Assembly (NCBI RefSeq): GCF_900167455.1
Contig: NZ_FUWJ01000018.1
Span: forward strand, 1-64,000
Direction: 5' to 3'
Length of the DNA: 64,000 bases
From: Enhydrobacter aerosaccus
GTDB lineage: Bacteria > Pseudomonadota > Alphaproteobacteria > Reyranellales > Reyranellaceae
In this document: positions 62,639-64,000 of the stretch, one piece after another
Layout of the letters: every line of letters starts with the position of its first letter
Numbering within the stretch: the stretch's first letter is position 1
Program-made: the position numbers and the translations under genes
Notes under the pieces: generated by a model
The model's database searches: none
Told to the model about the DNA's origin: nothing
Seen by the model: the letters and a program-made list of their open reading frames with translations, nothing else

Positions 62639-63250
62639 GTGAACCAGATTTACGACCGCCGCCTCGATCTGATCGAGATCCTGGAAAACCGTGCCGGCCA
62701 TCCCCTCCCGCACGCCGCGATACTGCGCGCCCGGCTCGTGCATCGCTCCTGGAGGCGCGGCGAGGCGCTGTTCCACGCCGGCGAGCGCGTCGGCTACATC
62801 GCGCTCATCCGCCACGGCGTGGTGAAGTTCAGCTACCAGTCCGAGGACGGTACCGAGCGCGTGCGGGATTTCCTCTCCGAGGGACAGGTCGCCGCCTGCA
62901 TCGGCGTCCTGGGTGACGAAGAGCCCGTGGCCTACGATGGCATTGCGTGCCAGGACACGGAGGCGGAACTGCTCGACGTCGAGTTGCTACGGGGTCTCGT
63001 CCAGTCCGAGCCTGACTGGGCGCACTGCCTCAGCCTGCTCCTCCACGACAAGGCCCGTCATCTCACCGGCCGCGAGCGCAGCCTTCTCACCCTGACGCCG
63101 CCGGAGCGGCTGGCCCACGCCCTCGCCGAGCGGCCGTGGCTCTCGGAGCGCGTCACGCAACAGGATCTCGCCGCCTATATCGGCATCACGCCGGTATCGC
63201 TGTCGCGGCTCAAGGCCCGGGAACGACAGCGTCTGCCTGCCGCGACGTGA
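62639..63250 (+). CDS. Crp/Fnr family transcriptional regulator
   Basis: This 203-residue protein has a cyclic-nucleotide-binding-like barrel (about 30-120: RGEALFHAGERVGYIALIRHGV) and a C-terminal HTH, RVTQQDLAAYIGITPVSLSRLK. The Cys set that binds the iron-sulfur cluster in FNR is absent. The effector is unknown. GTG is the start. It is divergent from the metallo-hydrolase with 70 bp between start codons. Confidence 0.87.
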   Translation: MNQIYDRRLDLIEILENRAGHPLPHAAILRARLVHRSWRRGEALFHAGERVGYIALIRHGVVKFSYQSEDGTERVRDFLSEGQVAACIGVLGDEEPVAYDGIACQDTEAELLDVELLRGLVQSEPDWAHCLSLLLHDKARHLTGRERSLLTLTPPERLAHALAERPWLSERVTQQDLAAYIGITPVSLSRLKARERQRLPAAT

Positions 63251-63260
63251 TTGCCGGCCT

Positions 63261-64000
63261 TCACTGCGCCGCGATCCAGCGGCCAATGCCGGGCCAATGG
63301 TCCTTCAGCGTATGCGATCCCATGAACAGGCCGATATGCCCACCAGGCACGGTCTGCTGCACAATCCTGTCGGCCGGCGTGCCGATGTAGCGGGCGGCAT
63401 TGAGAACCTGCTCGGGTGTGGTGATGTCGTCCGCGGCGCCCGCCAGCAGATAAGTCGGGCAGGTGATCGCCCGCAGGTCGAGACGCCGACCAAGTCCGAC
63501 GAACTGGCCCTTGGCCAGTTGGTTCTCCTTGAAGAGCTGCCGGATGGCCTGCAGATACCAACGGCCCGGCAGGTCGATCGGGTTCTCGTACCAGCTGTTG
63601 AAGGTCTCCTCCTTGGCAACATAGGCCGGATCGTCGATATGCTCGTAGAGATCGACGTGATCCTGGATGTAGTGCTGGCCGGGATGCATGTTCTTCCAGC
63701 CCTGCAGCATGAATTTGCCCTTCATCAGCCCGCCGCCCATCGCCACCAGTTGCTCGTAGAACGACAGCGGGGAACGGTGCGCCATGGTCTTGATCGGGCC
63801 ATCGCCGGCATCCGTATCGATGGGCGCGCCGGCGAGAACCAGGGAATTCACCTTGTCCGGGAAGCGGGCCGCGACCATCGCGGATAGCCATCCGCCCTGG
63901 CACAGGCCGACAAGATTGACGCGGCCGCCCAGGTCGTCGATCACCACCACCATGTCGGCCAGATAGTTGTCGATCTCGAGGTCCTTCATGTCGTCGGTCG
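63261..64000 (-). CDS. alpha/beta hydrolase of the PHA synthase/depolymerase type (cut by window end)
   Basis: The frame is open to the window edge, so the N-terminus is missing. The lipase-like box is LVGLCQGGWLSAMVAARFP (GxCxG), which in PHA synthases carries the catalytic Cys. GAPIDTDAGDGPIK, FNSWYENPIDLPGRWYL, CPTYLLAGAADDITTPEQV and the C-terminal VPGGHIGLFMGS fit polyhydroxyalkanoate-related hydrolases. The Asp in AADDIT and the His in GGHIG complete the triad. Whether it makes or breaks polyester cannot be told. Confidence 0.82.
   Translation of the reverse strand, partial: TDDMKDLEIDNYLADMVVVIDDLGGRVNLVGLCQGGWLSAMVAARFPDKVNSLVLAGAPIDTDAGDGPIKTMAHRSPLSFYEQLVAMGGGLMKGKFMLQGWKNMHPGQHYIQDHVDLYEHIDDPAYVAKEETFNSWYENPIDLPGRWYLQAIRQLFKENQLAKGQFVGLGRRLDLRAITCPTYLLAGAADDITTPEQVLNAARYIGTPADRIVQQTVPGGHIGLFMGSHTLKDHWPGIGRWIAAQ

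Overview
The window is high-GC DNA of an alphaproteobacterium. The main evidence is a long leftward block, about 829-13759, with the gene order dgt - argS - SPOR protein - nagZ - scpA - scpB - tatA - tatB - tatC - serS - surE - pcm - nlpD-like, an arrangement I know from this class. The genus cannot be fixed from sequence alone. The accessory content (Bug-type binding protein, TauD dioxygenase, Baeyer-Villiger monooxygenase, amidohydrolases, molybdenum hydroxylase) fits a metabolically versatile soil or freshwater heterotroph. No rRNA, tRNA or CRISPR array was seen.

Layout. 1-751: the 3' end of an IS110-family transposase, a palindromic repeat and a DUF1491 gene. 829-13759: the housekeeping block (tRNA charging, Tat export, SMC-ScpAB chromosome organisation, cell-wall recycling and division, repair and surveillance). 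13782-16098: three tandem TerC-family membrane proteins. 16193-23666: rightward genes for Gpt, a quinone-oxidoreductase-like dehydrogenase, a Bug binding protein, an aldolase/SDR fusion, a TauD-like dioxygenase, an aldo/keto reductase and a solute-binding protein, which look like carbohydrate or organic-acid catabolism. 23670-28473: a leftward operon of flavin reductase, [2Fe-2S] subunit, molybdopterin subunit and cytochrome c, with a divergent LysR regulator. 28509-34683: two amidohydrolase-2 enzymes around a CHRD lipoprotein and a flavoprotein monooxygenase, then an XRE regulator and an epimerase.

34718-40508: a small lipoprotein, a gene-poor lower-GC stretch, then an ArsR regulator with a DUF2892 membrane protein, divergent from an RND efflux pair across a clear 16-bp palindrome. 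The two cysteines of the regulator are 66 residues apart, as in the persulfide sensors BigR and SqrR. 40521-45761: PuuE-like deacetylase, two M20-type hydrolases and a Baeyer-Villiger monooxygenase, with conspicuous palindromic repeats between genes. 46051-50356: envelope and secreted proteins of unknown function, one with atypical composition. 50393-55213: acyl-CoA synthetase, PhzF-like protein, serine hydrolase and TetR regulator.

55155-61687: an Lrp regulator divergent from a compact operon of an AceE/MdeB-like thiamine-dependent E1, mtnK, mtnA and an MFS transporter. I regard this and the ArsR/DUF2892/RND module as the two best candidates for undescribed systems. 61693-64000: metallo-beta-lactamase-fold hydrolase, Crp/Fnr regulator and a PHA-type alpha/beta hydrolase cut by the window end.
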